Assembly (NCBI GenBank): GCA_012799635.1
Contig: JAAZKW010000013.1
Location: 1 to 34,527, forward strand
Reading direction: 5' to 3'
Source of the DNA: Mollicutes bacterium
GTDB taxonomy: Bacteria > Bacillota_I > Bacilli_A > RF39 > UBA660
DNA: 34,527 bases
Of this stretch, positions 17,092 through 25,933 are shown piece after piece. How positions within the stretch are numbered: the stretch's first letter is position 1; each line of letters starts with the position of its first letter. The notes beneath the pieces were generated by a model, which was not told the origin of the DNA, ran no database searches, and was given only the letters and a program-made list of their open reading frames with translations. Made by a program: the position numbers and the translations under genes.

Positions 17092-17877
17092 ATGATATTA
17101 TTATTAGGTAAAAATGGTTCAGGTAAAACACATATTGCAAATGGACTAGATAAATTAGGTTTGAAAAAATCAATTAGTTATACTACTAGAGATATGCGTT
17201 TAAAAGAAAGGAATGGTATTGATTATTTTTTTATTTCAAAAGAAAAATTTATGAAATTAATCCAAGAAAATTTTTTTATAGAGTATAAACGTTTTAATGA
17301 TAATTTTTATGGTACTCCCAAAGAAAACCTATATAACAGTGATGTTATTATCGGAGATAGTTCCATTAATAATAATATTTTTTGTGCAGCAGATCGAGTA
17401 TTATTTGTAGAAACCCCAATCCAAAATCGATATGATGGAATGCTTAAAAGAGGAGATAGCAGAGAAGTAATATTTAATCGTATTCATGGAGAAAATGCAG
17501 AATATTTATTTTGTAAACCCATTGAAGTTGTTTTTAATAATCATAAAGATGATGTAATAAAAAAAGTATATCATATGATTAATAATCCTAGTGAAAAAGA
17601 AATCATAAGTTTTAGGGAATTTATTATTAATAGGCTCCATTGTTATAATCCTTTTTTACATTCTGATGAGTTGTTGCAATTTTTAGATTATGAAGAGCAT
17701 CTTATTAGAAAGCTTTTTGTTCAAAATAAGCTTTCATATGAAACATATGAAGAATATATATTAAGATTTTTAAAAGATAATCATTTTTGTTTTGAAAAAA
17801 ACGATGACAATTTAACATTAAATTTTAATAGCGGTCCAATAAGGACAAGAATGTTGAGATATTATAATGAAAGATAA
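17092..17877 (+). CDS. Guanylate-kinase-like P-loop protein with C-terminal extension
   Basis: GKNGSGKTH, SISYTTRDMRLKERNGIDYFFISKEKF, FIEYKRFNDNFYGTPKENL, RGDSREVIFNRI match the guanylate kinase fold; ~90 extra C-terminal residues. Confidence 0.8.
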   Translation: MILLLGKNGSGKTHIANGLDKLGLKKSISYTTRDMRLKERNGIDYFFISKEKFMKLIQENFFIEYKRFNDNFYGTPKENLYNSDVIIGDSSINNNIFCAADRVLFVETPIQNRYDGMLKRGDSREVIFNRIHGENAEYLFCKPIEVVFNNHKDDVIKKVYHMINNPSEKEIISFREFIINRLHCYNPFLHSDELLQFLDYEEHLIRKLFVQNKLSYETYEEYILRFLKDNHFCFEKNDDNLTLNFNSGPIRTRMLRYYNER

Positions 17878-18712
17878 TATTAATTTAAATAAATATTATT
17901 ATCATAGTATTAAAGATAGCTTTATCATTGATCAAATAATGAAGAAAGGAATATTATCTAGAAAAAATCAAAGCAAAATAGGAAAAGAAAATTTCACTCA
18001 TAGAAAAGATTTTATTAAAGCTAAATATTCTAATTATATTAGCATTTCTAAATATAAGACATTATCTTTTTTTATGTTCAATCTTCCCTTTGTAACTTTA
18101 ATAATAAAAAACAATTATCAATTGATTACGAAAGATGATTTGATCGAAGGCGAGTATTTAATTTTAGATAAAATAATGGTTGAGGACATAATAGGAGTTG
18201 GAATTAATGAGGAGTATTTAAAATCGAACAAGTCTTATAAACATTTAAATGATTATAAGAAAACAATAAATAATCTTCTTAAATATAATCTTCCTTTTTA
18301 TAATTTATTAAGTGGCGAAAAAATAACAATTAATAAGAATTTAAAAAATAATAATAAAGGAATTAAATTATTGCTTCTTTCGACTAAGTATTCAGGTAAA
18401 AAAGATGTTGTTTATATGTTAGAGAAAAAATATAATTTTAAGATCGATAATTATAATGAAAATGATAATGTTATATATTTTAAAGAAGTAAAAGATGAAG
18501 AATATGATTTGATTATTCATTTAGAGACGCTTGTTAATAAATATCGAAGATATTATATTAAAGTTCCAAATGAAATTAATAATTATTATAAAGAGGAACA
18601 AAAAATATATAAAAAATGGAATAATTACTCTAATTATTATATAATAAAAACACAAAGCAGTATTAAAGAAAAATTAAAAGAAGTTGAGAAAATAATTAAT
18701 TTTTATTTATAA
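17867..18712 (+). CDS. Uncharacterised protein; possible ART-like N-domain plus degenerate P-loop C-domain
   Basis: YYHSIKDSFIIDQIMKKGILSRKN...YISISK...EGEYLILDKIMVEDIIGVGI resembles the H-[S/Y]-E layout of ADP-ribosyltransferase folds; later LLLLSTKYSGKKDVVYMLEKKY resembles a Walker A. Overlaps the previous gene by 11 bp. Confidence 0.45.
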   Translation: MKDNINLNKYYYHSIKDSFIIDQIMKKGILSRKNQSKIGKENFTHRKDFIKAKYSNYISISKYKTLSFFMFNLPFVTLIIKNNYQLITKDDLIEGEYLILDKIMVEDIIGVGINEEYLKSNKSYKHLNDYKKTINNLLKYNLPFYNLLSGEKITINKNLKNNNKGIKLLLLSTKYSGKKDVVYMLEKKYNFKIDNYNENDNVIYFKEVKDEEYDLIIHLETLVNKYRRYYIKVPNEINNYYKEEQKIYKKWNNYSNYYIIKTQSSIKEKLKEVEKIINFYL

Positions 18713-18722
18713 GGAGTTAAAG

Positions 18723-19271
18723 ATGAGGAAGAGTATTCAATCAAAAAGAACTAAATTTACAGTAAGTACATATATGAAAGAAGCCCTTGACTATGAAATA
18801 GTTTTATTTAAAGAAAAAAAGATGTTTATTACAATTAAAAAGTATAATAAGACAAGTGGTTCATTTACTATTATAAATAGGCAAGGACAAAAGATTGATT
18901 ATATTAATGATGGTTATTATGTAGTTGAAATTACACCATTAAATGAAAATTATAATATAAGATTTTATGTTGATAATAATAAAAGATTAATAGATTATTA
19001 TATTGATATAACTTTAGAGAATAAAATAATTAATAATATACCTTGTTATGTAGATTTATATTTGGATATAGTACATTATCCTGATGATGATAGTTTTGCT
19101 TTTTGTGATGAAGATGAATTAAAAGATGCTTTGGATAAAAAATTAATTAGCAAAAAAGATTATTTATTTGCATATGAAATTGGTAATAAATTATTGAAGG
19201 AATTATTAAATCATAAGAATAAATATATAAATATTGATGTAATAAAATATATTAATCAATATTTTAAATAA
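18723..19271 (+). CDS. DUF402 family protein
   Basis: RFYVDNNKRLIDYYIDIT...YVDLYLDIV...DEDELKDALDKKLISKKDYLFAYEIGNKLLKEL matches DUF402. Confidence 0.8.
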   Translation: MRKSIQSKRTKFTVSTYMKEALDYEIVLFKEKKMFITIKKYNKTSGSFTIINRQGQKIDYINDGYYVVEITPLNENYNIRFYVDNNKRLIDYYIDITLENKIINNIPCYVDLYLDIVHYPDDDSFAFCDEDELKDALDKKLISKKDYLFAYEIGNKLLKELLNHKNKYINIDVIKYINQYFK

Positions 19272-19282
19272 AGAGGATATAG

Positions 19283-19783
19283 ATGAAGAAAAAATTATTA
19301 AGTAAAACATATTTAAGAGATGTTACAAAATATGAAATAAAATTTGATTTATCAAATGATGATTATTATTTAGCTGTTAAAAAGTTAATTGAAACTAAAC
19401 CATTTATTCTAACAAATGGTTTAAAGGTAATGGATAAGGGTTATTATATTTTAGAATTGCTTCCAAAGAATGAAAATTATTCACTTAGAGTATATTTTAA
19501 TGAAAACAAAGAAATTCTAGAATATTATATTGATATTAGTTTAAATAATGGAATGGATGAGGAATGTAGGATTCCATATTATGATGATTTATATATTGAT
19601 ATAACGATTGTTAAAGACAAAGTAGAGGTTCTTGATGAAGATGAGCTTGAAGAAGCTTTACAATCTGGATTAATAAGTAAAGAAAAATATGAGCTTGCCC
19701 ATAAAGTAAAAAATCAACTATTAAAAGAAATAAAAGATAAAAGTAATAAATATATTAATATGGATTTAAAATCTTTATTATAG
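19283..19783 (+). CDS. DUF402 family protein (paralog of previous)
   Basis: RVYFNENKEILEYYIDIS...YDDLYIDITIVKDKVEVLDEDELEEALQSGLISKEKYELAHKVKNQLLKEI. Confidence 0.85.
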   Translation: MKKKLLSKTYLRDVTKYEIKFDLSNDDYYLAVKKLIETKPFILTNGLKVMDKGYYILELLPKNENYSLRVYFNENKEILEYYIDISLNNGMDEECRIPYYDDLYIDITIVKDKVEVLDEDELEEALQSGLISKEKYELAHKVKNQLLKEIKDKSNKYINMDLKSLL

Positions 19784-19798
19784 AAAGGGAAAATTATT

Positions 19799-21145
19799 AT
19801 GCAACTTGTATTAGGAGACGAAAATGAAGTTTATGAACTTGCTAGTTTAAAAATAAAAGAAACTGAAAATAAATATATTAAAAAAGGCATTAATGATTTA
19901 TCAGAGAAAGAAAAGAAAATTAAAGCGAAAAGTTTAGTATTAGTATATAAGAAGACAAATAGAGTTATATTAGAGTTAAATATGATTCAAAATCAACATT
20001 ATTATCCTCTTAGTATATTAGATTATGCAAGAATTATGAAAAAATATATGAAAAAGGAGATTCCATCATTACCAATTATGTCATTAGATTCTCATGATTA
20101 TAATTTTTGTGATTTTAATTGTAAGGATTGTTTAGCTATTGATACAAGGCAATGGGCTCAAAAAAATTTGGGATATACTACATATGATATTGAAACTTAT
20201 GAAAAGACTTTAAAGGAAATATCAAGGTATTCCCAAAAAAGAGGCCTTGATAGTGTAAGGTTTGAGATGTCTGGTGAAGGAAATCCCGATATGTATCCTC
20301 ATAGGGCAAGAATAATAGAATATGCAGCAACAAAATGTAATATGAAGTGTGTTTATGTGTCCTCTGGAAGTATGTTAGATGAAAAGACGATTGATGCGTT
20401 ATGTAAATATGCTTACTATATAAGAATTAGTTTACCAGGCATTAATAATGAATCTTATTCTCTTTATTCTAATCAAGTATCTGATAATAAATTTACATAT
20501 GATGATGCTATGAATTTAATTGAAAAATTAGTTAAAAAAAGAAAGGAATATAATAGAGAAGACAAACTAATGATTGGTGCAAGAGCATGTATGAGACCGG
20601 AAAATGAAGGATATTATATAAAAACTGCTAAGAAACTTGGAGAAATTGGCGCTGATAGTTTTCAAATAGTTAAAATATTAATTCCTTTAGGTGATAAAAT
20701 AGAAAAATATCGAATACCTCAAGAAACGGTTGATGAATTAACCCACTTACATAAAAATTATGAAGATTATGGCTTAATGCATATCCAAACTCCTCATAAG
20801 CTTGATTATATGTATTATCATCGTGAACTTGAGGATCTTACTAAACCTAGTCAATGTTATAGCTCACTTGTATCACCAATTTTGTATGGTCCTAATTTAG
20901 TGATTTGCACTCATTGGGAAAAAATTAAAGATATTAATAATTCCCACTACGGTAAAATGAGGGGAAATATAAATGAGCTTGAAGATATAATGCATAATGA
21001 ACATGCCAATTATATTCGTAATATCGTTCCCAAGAATTGTTCTTCTTGTTGTTCAATATTTGACAATCAAGTATTAGAAATGATTAAAGCTCAACTTGTT
21101 CTTGTTGATGACCTAGATGATGTTGAGTTTTATTTAACTTATTAG
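19799..21145 (+). CDS. Radical SAM protein with C-terminal auxiliary-cluster-like Cys
   Basis: CDFNCKDC (CxxxCxxC), RFEMSGEGNPDMYP, C-terminal CYSS...CTHWE...CSSCCSIFDN. Confidence 0.88.
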   Translation: MQLVLGDENEVYELASLKIKETENKYIKKGINDLSEKEKKIKAKSLVLVYKKTNRVILELNMIQNQHYYPLSILDYARIMKKYMKKEIPSLPIMSLDSHDYNFCDFNCKDCLAIDTRQWAQKNLGYTTYDIETYEKTLKEISRYSQKRGLDSVRFEMSGEGNPDMYPHRARIIEYAATKCNMKCVYVSSGSMLDEKTIDALCKYAYYIRISLPGINNESYSLYSNQVSDNKFTYDDAMNLIEKLVKKRKEYNREDKLMIGARACMRPENEGYYIKTAKKLGEIGADSFQIVKILIPLGDKIEKYRIPQETVDELTHLHKNYEDYGLMHIQTPHKLDYMYYHRELEDLTKPSQCYSSLVSPILYGPNLVICTHWEKIKDINNSHYGKMRGNINELEDIMHNEHANYIRNIVPKNCSSCCSIFDNQVLEMIKAQLVLVDDLDDVEFYLTY

Positions 21146-21153
21146 GAAAAGTT

Positions 21154-21948
21154 ATGTATTCATTTAATATTGTTTTAACAGAAAAATGTAATATAAGTTG
21201 TCCTCATTGTTATATGTCTTGTAGTCATCTTTCAAACGGAAGAACAATGAGCAAAGAAAATATTACAACTATTATTAAGAGGCTTCCATTAAATACACGT
21301 AAAGTGGTGTTGACTGGAGGTGAAGTTTTTTGTGAAAAAGAATTACTTTTTTATGCTATAAAAACAATTAGAAAGCATTATCCAGATGTTATTATTGAAT
21401 TAGAATCAAATGGAAAATATATATATAGTAAGGAAGATATAAAAGTAGTATTAACATATTTAAAGACCATTGGTGTTAATAGTATTGTATTTTCTGATGA
21501 TCCTTTTCATCAACAAGGAGGTGTTGATCTTTTAAAGGTAAGAAAGATTAAAGAATATGAGGATAATAATACTCCAAAAATAAAATATTTAATTTTAAAT
21601 AAAGCTCTTGAAATTGGAAGGGCTAGAAATTTAGATGATAATAAAGTTGAAAAAAGAAATTGTATGAATAATGAAAATACAACAAATAACCCATACTTTT
21701 TTGTTGATGTAGAAGGTTTTGTTTATTTGTGTGCATGGAAAATAATTCCTCATATAGGTAATATTATATATGAACAGTTAAGTGATATTCTTTTTAGACT
21801 AAAAGAAGAATTTAATAGTTTAATTTTACGTGGAGAAATACTCAAGGCTATTAACATAAACCACAATCCCAAAGAGAATCAGAAAATAGTTAATGATAAA
21901 GGAGAATGTATGCTTTGTTATACTACCTTTTCCAGAAAGAAAAAATAA
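21154..21948 (+). CDS. Radical SAM protein
   Basis: TEKCNISCPHCYMSC (CxxxCxxC), VVLTGGEVFCEKELL; later FFVDVEGFVYLCAW...GECMLCY. Confidence 0.92.
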   Translation: MYSFNIVLTEKCNISCPHCYMSCSHLSNGRTMSKENITTIIKRLPLNTRKVVLTGGEVFCEKELLFYAIKTIRKHYPDVIIELESNGKYIYSKEDIKVVLTYLKTIGVNSIVFSDDPFHQQGGVDLLKVRKIKEYEDNNTPKIKYLILNKALEIGRARNLDDNKVEKRNCMNNENTTNNPYFFVDVEGFVYLCAWKIIPHIGNIIYEQLSDILFRLKEEFNSLILRGEILKAININHNPKENQKIVNDKGECMLCYTTFSRKKK

Positions 21949-21953
21949 TGTTC

Positions 21954-21983
21954 TTGACATTAATAGGTCAGTTATGTTACGAT
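21954..21983 (+). promoter_or_regulatory. Putative sigma-A promoter for the 22016 ORF
   Basis: TTGACA - 18 bp - TACGAT in the gap after the radical SAM operon. Confidence 0.45.
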
Positions 21984-22015
21984 ACTCATCCTGATAAGAA
22001 AGGGAGGTTTGTAAT

Positions 22016-22549
22016 ATGCAAGATAAAGAAAATATGCCTTATAATTTAGCACTTGAAAGAAGAGTAAGAGATTTTGCAACTGTTGATATTAATGTAATAG
22101 CAGGACAACAAGATAATCCCCAAAGATATGATGCTATTGAAGCAATCGATTTTTTTACAAGGAACTATACTGAAGCAGAACTTTATGATTTAATATTAAA
22201 AGCTAATATTACTGACGACAACTATTTGGCAGGAAGACTATGGGTAATTAATAACAAGAGATATAGATATGATGTTTTAACAAAAAAAGAATCTCTTGAT
22301 ATCGAAACAATCTTAAAAGAGTGTTTAAATGAAAATGACATCAAAGGGCTTTTTTTAAATACATTTAATAAATATGCTCCGGAATTATTTAATGAGATGA
22401 GAAATGCAATTCAAAGCAAAAATATTGGAAAGGCAATGAGCATAAGTAGAAAGCTTTCATACTTAGCAGCAAGAAATATTTATTTTGATATGAATAAAGA
22501 ATTGAACTTTGGAAAAGGACGAGTTAGGAAGATAAAAGACGCAGCTTAA
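22016..22549 (+). CDS. Hypothetical protein (177 aa)
   Basis: ORF with RBS gggaggt, own promoter and terminator; family not recognised. Confidence 0.7.
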   Translation: MQDKENMPYNLALERRVRDFATVDINVIAGQQDNPQRYDAIEAIDFFTRNYTEAELYDLILKANITDDNYLAGRLWVINNKRYRYDVLTKKESLDIETILKECLNENDIKGLFLNTFNKYAPELFNEMRNAIQSKNIGKAMSISRKLSYLAARNIYFDMNKELNFGKGRVRKIKDAA

Positions 22550-22563
22550 AAAGCTGTTTTTTA
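22541..22563 (+). terminator. Terminator overlapping the stop codon
   Basis: CAGCTT-aaa-AAGCTG-TTTTTT. Confidence 0.7.
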
Positions 22564-22641
22564 TTGTAAAGAAAGTGTCTTTAATCTTTACAAGCGCCAA
22601 GATAAAATTTATAATATATTTTAATTTCAGGGAGGCGCGTT

Positions 22642-24909
22642 ATGAATAATCAAATTCCAGTTCTTATCTTACATGAGTTAATTATTCTTCCTAATCAAGA
22701 GCTTAAACTTGATTTATCTAATGAGCTATCTAAAAGGATTATTAAAGTAGCATCTAAGGATAGTAATAGTGAAGTTTTAATTATTGCGCCAAGATCTTTG
22801 GCTGAAACAGAACCTTCGATAGCAGATCTTCCTACAATAGGTGTAGTTACAAATATAAAAAGTAAAATAGAACTTTCTAATGGCAAAATGAGAGTTGTTT
22901 TAAGAGGTAAAGAGCGTGTTAGAATAGAAAAATATTATCAAAATCCTGAGACTAATATTTTAAAATGTAGTATATCGTTAGTTGAATTGCCATTATTTGA
23001 TAAAGCAAAAGAAAAAAGCATTCGAAGAAAATTAATTTCTCTTGTAAAAGAGTATATTAGTAAAGATAAATCGGTTAGTAATAGTATTGTATCTTCGATT
23101 GAAAAAAACGAAGACTTAAATATTATTACCGATATTATTACTTCATTTATTCCCTTAAGTTTTAATAAAAAATTAGAATATATGGAATGTATTAATCCTT
23201 TAATAAGAGCAACAAATTTAATAGATGATTTAAATGAAGAAATATCAATTAATGCTATTGATGATGAGTTAAATGAAAAATTGGAACAAAATCTTGAAAG
23301 TAGTCAAAGAGAATATATTTTAAGAGAAAAATTAAAAGAGATTAATAATGAACTTGGGTTAAGTAAAGAATCGGATGTTCTTAAATATAATGAACTAATT
23401 GATACTTTAAAAGTTAATAAACAAACTAAAGATAAACTTTATAATGAAGTTCACAGACTTTCCTCAGCTTCTGAATATAGCCCTGAAGCTGCTGTTATTA
23501 AAAATTATTTGGATACCGTAATTAATCTTCCTTGGGATAAAGAAGTAAAGCAAACTACTAGTTCTAAAGAAATTTTAAATAGTTTAAATCAAACCCATTA
23601 TGGTCTTGATAATATTAAAGAAAGAATTTTAGAATATGTTGAACTAAAAAATAAGAATCCTAAATTAAAATCACCGATAATATGTTTTGTTGGACCACAA
23701 GGGGTAGGAAAAACATCAATAGCTATGTCTATAGCTTCTGCTTTGAATAGAAATTTTTATAAAATAAGTGTTGGTGGTTTAAATGATTCAACAGAACTTA
23801 TTGGCTCAAGAAGAACATATCTTGGAGCAGCTCCAGGTAAAATTATTCAAGGAATACTTAAATGTAAAAGTAAAAATCCTTTAATATTAATTGATGAAGT
23901 AGATAAAATGGTTAAAGATTATAAAGGTGATCCTGCTTCTACAATGTTAGAGATTCTTGATGAAACACAAAATCACTTATTTACAGATAATTATATTGAA
24001 GAACCATTTGATATTTCTAATGTAATGTTTATTTTAACAGCTAATAGTAAGGAAAATATTCCCGAAGCTTTGCTTGATAGATTGGAAATAATAGAGCTTT
24101 CTAGTTACTCTGTATATGAAAAAATTGATATCGCAAGAAATTATTTAGTTAAAGATATTTTTGAAGAATATAAAAGTGATTTAAAAATAAATAAAGAAGT
24201 AATAGAATATATTGTTGTAAATTATACAAAAGAACCAGGGGTAAGAGAGCTTAAAAAAATTCTTGAAAAGTTAATTAGAAAAGTATGTGTATATGATTCT
24301 GATTATAAAAGTATTACAACAGCACTTGTTAATAAATATTTGGGATTAAAGAAAACTAATTTCTTACCTAACATTAGAGACTTTGGAATAGCTAATGTTC
24401 TTGCTTGTATAAATAGTGGTGGACTTGTATCTCATGTTCAGGTTGCTAAAGCATCTGGTAAAGGTGATGTTATTGTTACAGGTAACAGTGGCGATATTTT
24501 AAAAGAAAGTGTTCAAGTAGTTTTAGGTTTTTTATTAAGTCAATATGACATAAAAAAAGATAATATTGATATTTATGTTCATTTTTTAGAAAACGCTAAA
24601 AGAAAAGAGGGACCTTCAGCAGGAGTTGCAATAGCAGTAGCTTTATTATCAATGTTTGAGAAAAAATTAATTCCTTCGGATGTTGCTTTTACTGGAGAGT
24701 TAACCTTAAAAGGAGATATTCTTCCTGTGGGAGGAATAAAAGAAAAGATTTTAGCTTCGTCATCAAGTGGAATTCAAAAAATATTTATTCCTAAAGCAAA
24801 TGAAAATGATTTAATAGGAGTTCCTATTGAAGTTTTGGATAATATTGTAGTTAGAATGGTTAACAATTTTAGTGAAGTTTATGAAGAACTTTTTTATAAA
24901 GAGTTGTAA
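22642..24909 (+). CDS. lon: ATP-dependent endopeptidase La (Lon)
   Basis: N-terminal LON domain (ILILHELIILPNQE), AAA+ GPQGVGKTS...LILIDEVDKM, catalytic KEGPSAGVAIAVALLS...TGELTLKGDILPVGGIKEKILAS. Confidence 0.96.
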   Translation: MNNQIPVLILHELIILPNQELKLDLSNELSKRIIKVASKDSNSEVLIIAPRSLAETEPSIADLPTIGVVTNIKSKIELSNGKMRVVLRGKERVRIEKYYQNPETNILKCSISLVELPLFDKAKEKSIRRKLISLVKEYISKDKSVSNSIVSSIEKNEDLNIITDIITSFIPLSFNKKLEYMECINPLIRATNLIDDLNEEISINAIDDELNEKLEQNLESSQREYILREKLKEINNELGLSKESDVLKYNELIDTLKVNKQTKDKLYNEVHRLSSASEYSPEAAVIKNYLDTVINLPWDKEVKQTTSSKEILNSLNQTHYGLDNIKERILEYVELKNKNPKLKSPIICFVGPQGVGKTSIAMSIASALNRNFYKISVGGLNDSTELIGSRRTYLGAAPGKIIQGILKCKSKNPLILIDEVDKMVKDYKGDPASTMLEILDETQNHLFTDNYIEEPFDISNVMFILTANSKENIPEALLDRLEIIELSSYSVYEKIDIARNYLVKDIFEEYKSDLKINKEVIEYIVVNYTKEPGVRELKKILEKLIRKVCVYDSDYKSITTALVNKYLGLKKTNFLPNIRDFGIANVLACINSGGLVSHVQVAKASGKGDVIVTGNSGDILKESVQVVLGFLLSQYDIKKDNIDIYVHFLENAKRKEGPSAGVAIAVALLSMFEKKLIPSDVAFTGELTLKGDILPVGGIKEKILASSSSGIQKIFIPKANENDLIGVPIEVLDNIVVRMVNNFSEVYEELFYKEL

Positions 24910-24959
24910 TTTTTTAAAAAATGTGTATAATATAAGACATTTAAAGGGGGAAATAGGAT

Positions 24960-25661
24960 ATGAAAAAGAAAACTAAGCTTTTAATTGTTATTATTTTCTT
25001 TTTGATATCCTTTTATATTTCATTTGATGTAATTGATAAAAAACCGATTATAATTAATGAACCTAAAATAATTCAAAAAGAAAAATATGAAGAACAAATC
25101 ACATCATTAAAAGATAAATATCAAAATGATGATGTTAAAGCTATGCTTTCAATAGAAAACACTTCCTTTTCTTCGGTCATAGTTCAAGGAACTGACAATA
25201 GTTATTATTTAAATCATTTACCAGATAAAACTAAAAATATTATTGGCTCAGTATTTATTGATTACCGTATTGATATTGAAAATACTAAAAAGATCCTTAT
25301 ATATGGTCATAGTTCTCCTTCGTTTACAATTCCAATTATGATAATAGAAAATTATGAGAATAAGGATTATGCCCTTAAAAATCCATATATATATTTAGAA
25401 ACAGAAAAAGAGAAAAAGAAATATCAAGTAATTGGATCAACTATTGAAACTAATGATTGGACTTATATGAAATTAGATTTTAAAGATGAAGAAGAATTGC
25501 AGGAACATTATGATTATTTATTAAGTAAAAGTTTTTATAAATTAGATAGTTTAAATGCCAAAGATGAAATATTAATAATTCAAACTTGTTCTACTAATAA
25601 GAAGTATAAAAATTATCAAAAGAAATATTTTTTAGTTATAGCTAAAAAGATTAAGGAATAA
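24960..25661 (+). CDS. Class B-like sortase (non-canonical)
   Basis: N-terminal TM; SSVIVQGTDNSYYLNHLPDKTKNIIGSVFIDYR...ILIYGHSS...IIQTCST; RBS aaaggggg. Confidence 0.85.
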   Translation: MKKKTKLLIVIIFFLISFYISFDVIDKKPIIINEPKIIQKEKYEEQITSLKDKYQNDDVKAMLSIENTSFSSVIVQGTDNSYYLNHLPDKTKNIIGSVFIDYRIDIENTKKILIYGHSSPSFTIPIMIIENYENKDYALKNPYIYLETEKEKKKYQVIGSTIETNDWTYMKLDFKDEEELQEHYDYLLSKSFYKLDSLNAKDEILIIQTCSTNKKYKNYQKKYFLVIAKKIKE

Positions 25662-25705
25662 TATAATAAAAACAACAAGAATATTTAATGAATTTAATCA
25701 AATTA

Positions 25706-25739
25706 TGAAGATAAAAACCGGGTTTTTATCTTTTTTTAA
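25706..25739 (+). terminator. Strong Rho-independent terminator
   Basis: AAGATAAAAACCCGGGTTTTTATCTTTTTTT hairpin. Confidence 0.85.
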
Positions 25740-25758
25740 TAAAAAAATACGTTTTTAC

Positions 25759-25933
25759 TTGACAAATATGCAGAAAAATGTAAAATAAGTAACTAACAAG
25801 TTGGGTATTTTTGCCTTAACTTCTCAGGGGATTTTGGATTATTATTAAAAATAAGCCTCAATTTTGAAGTTAATGGTGATATCTAACTTTTGATATATAA
25901 ATCATTAATTAAATAAAAAGGAGGCTTTTATTA
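25759..25933 (+). promoter_or_regulatory. Promoter plus structured 5' leader of the surface protein gene
   Basis: TTGACA box near 25759; then hairpin-capable segments AAGTT..AACTT (~25799-25823), AAGTTA (25867-25872)/TAACTT (25884-25889), and AAGCCTC (25853-25859)/GAGGCTT (25921-25927), the last covering the SD aggagg. Confidence 0.5.

Noticed and set aside
16108-21153. Hidden RiPP precursor peptide next to radical SAM genes
   Set aside because: Intergenic gaps are 25 bp or less or overlaps; no small ORF with leader/core could be found. A precursor elsewhere is not excluded.
22695-22886. Minus-strand 63-aa ORF
   Set aside because: Antisense to lon.
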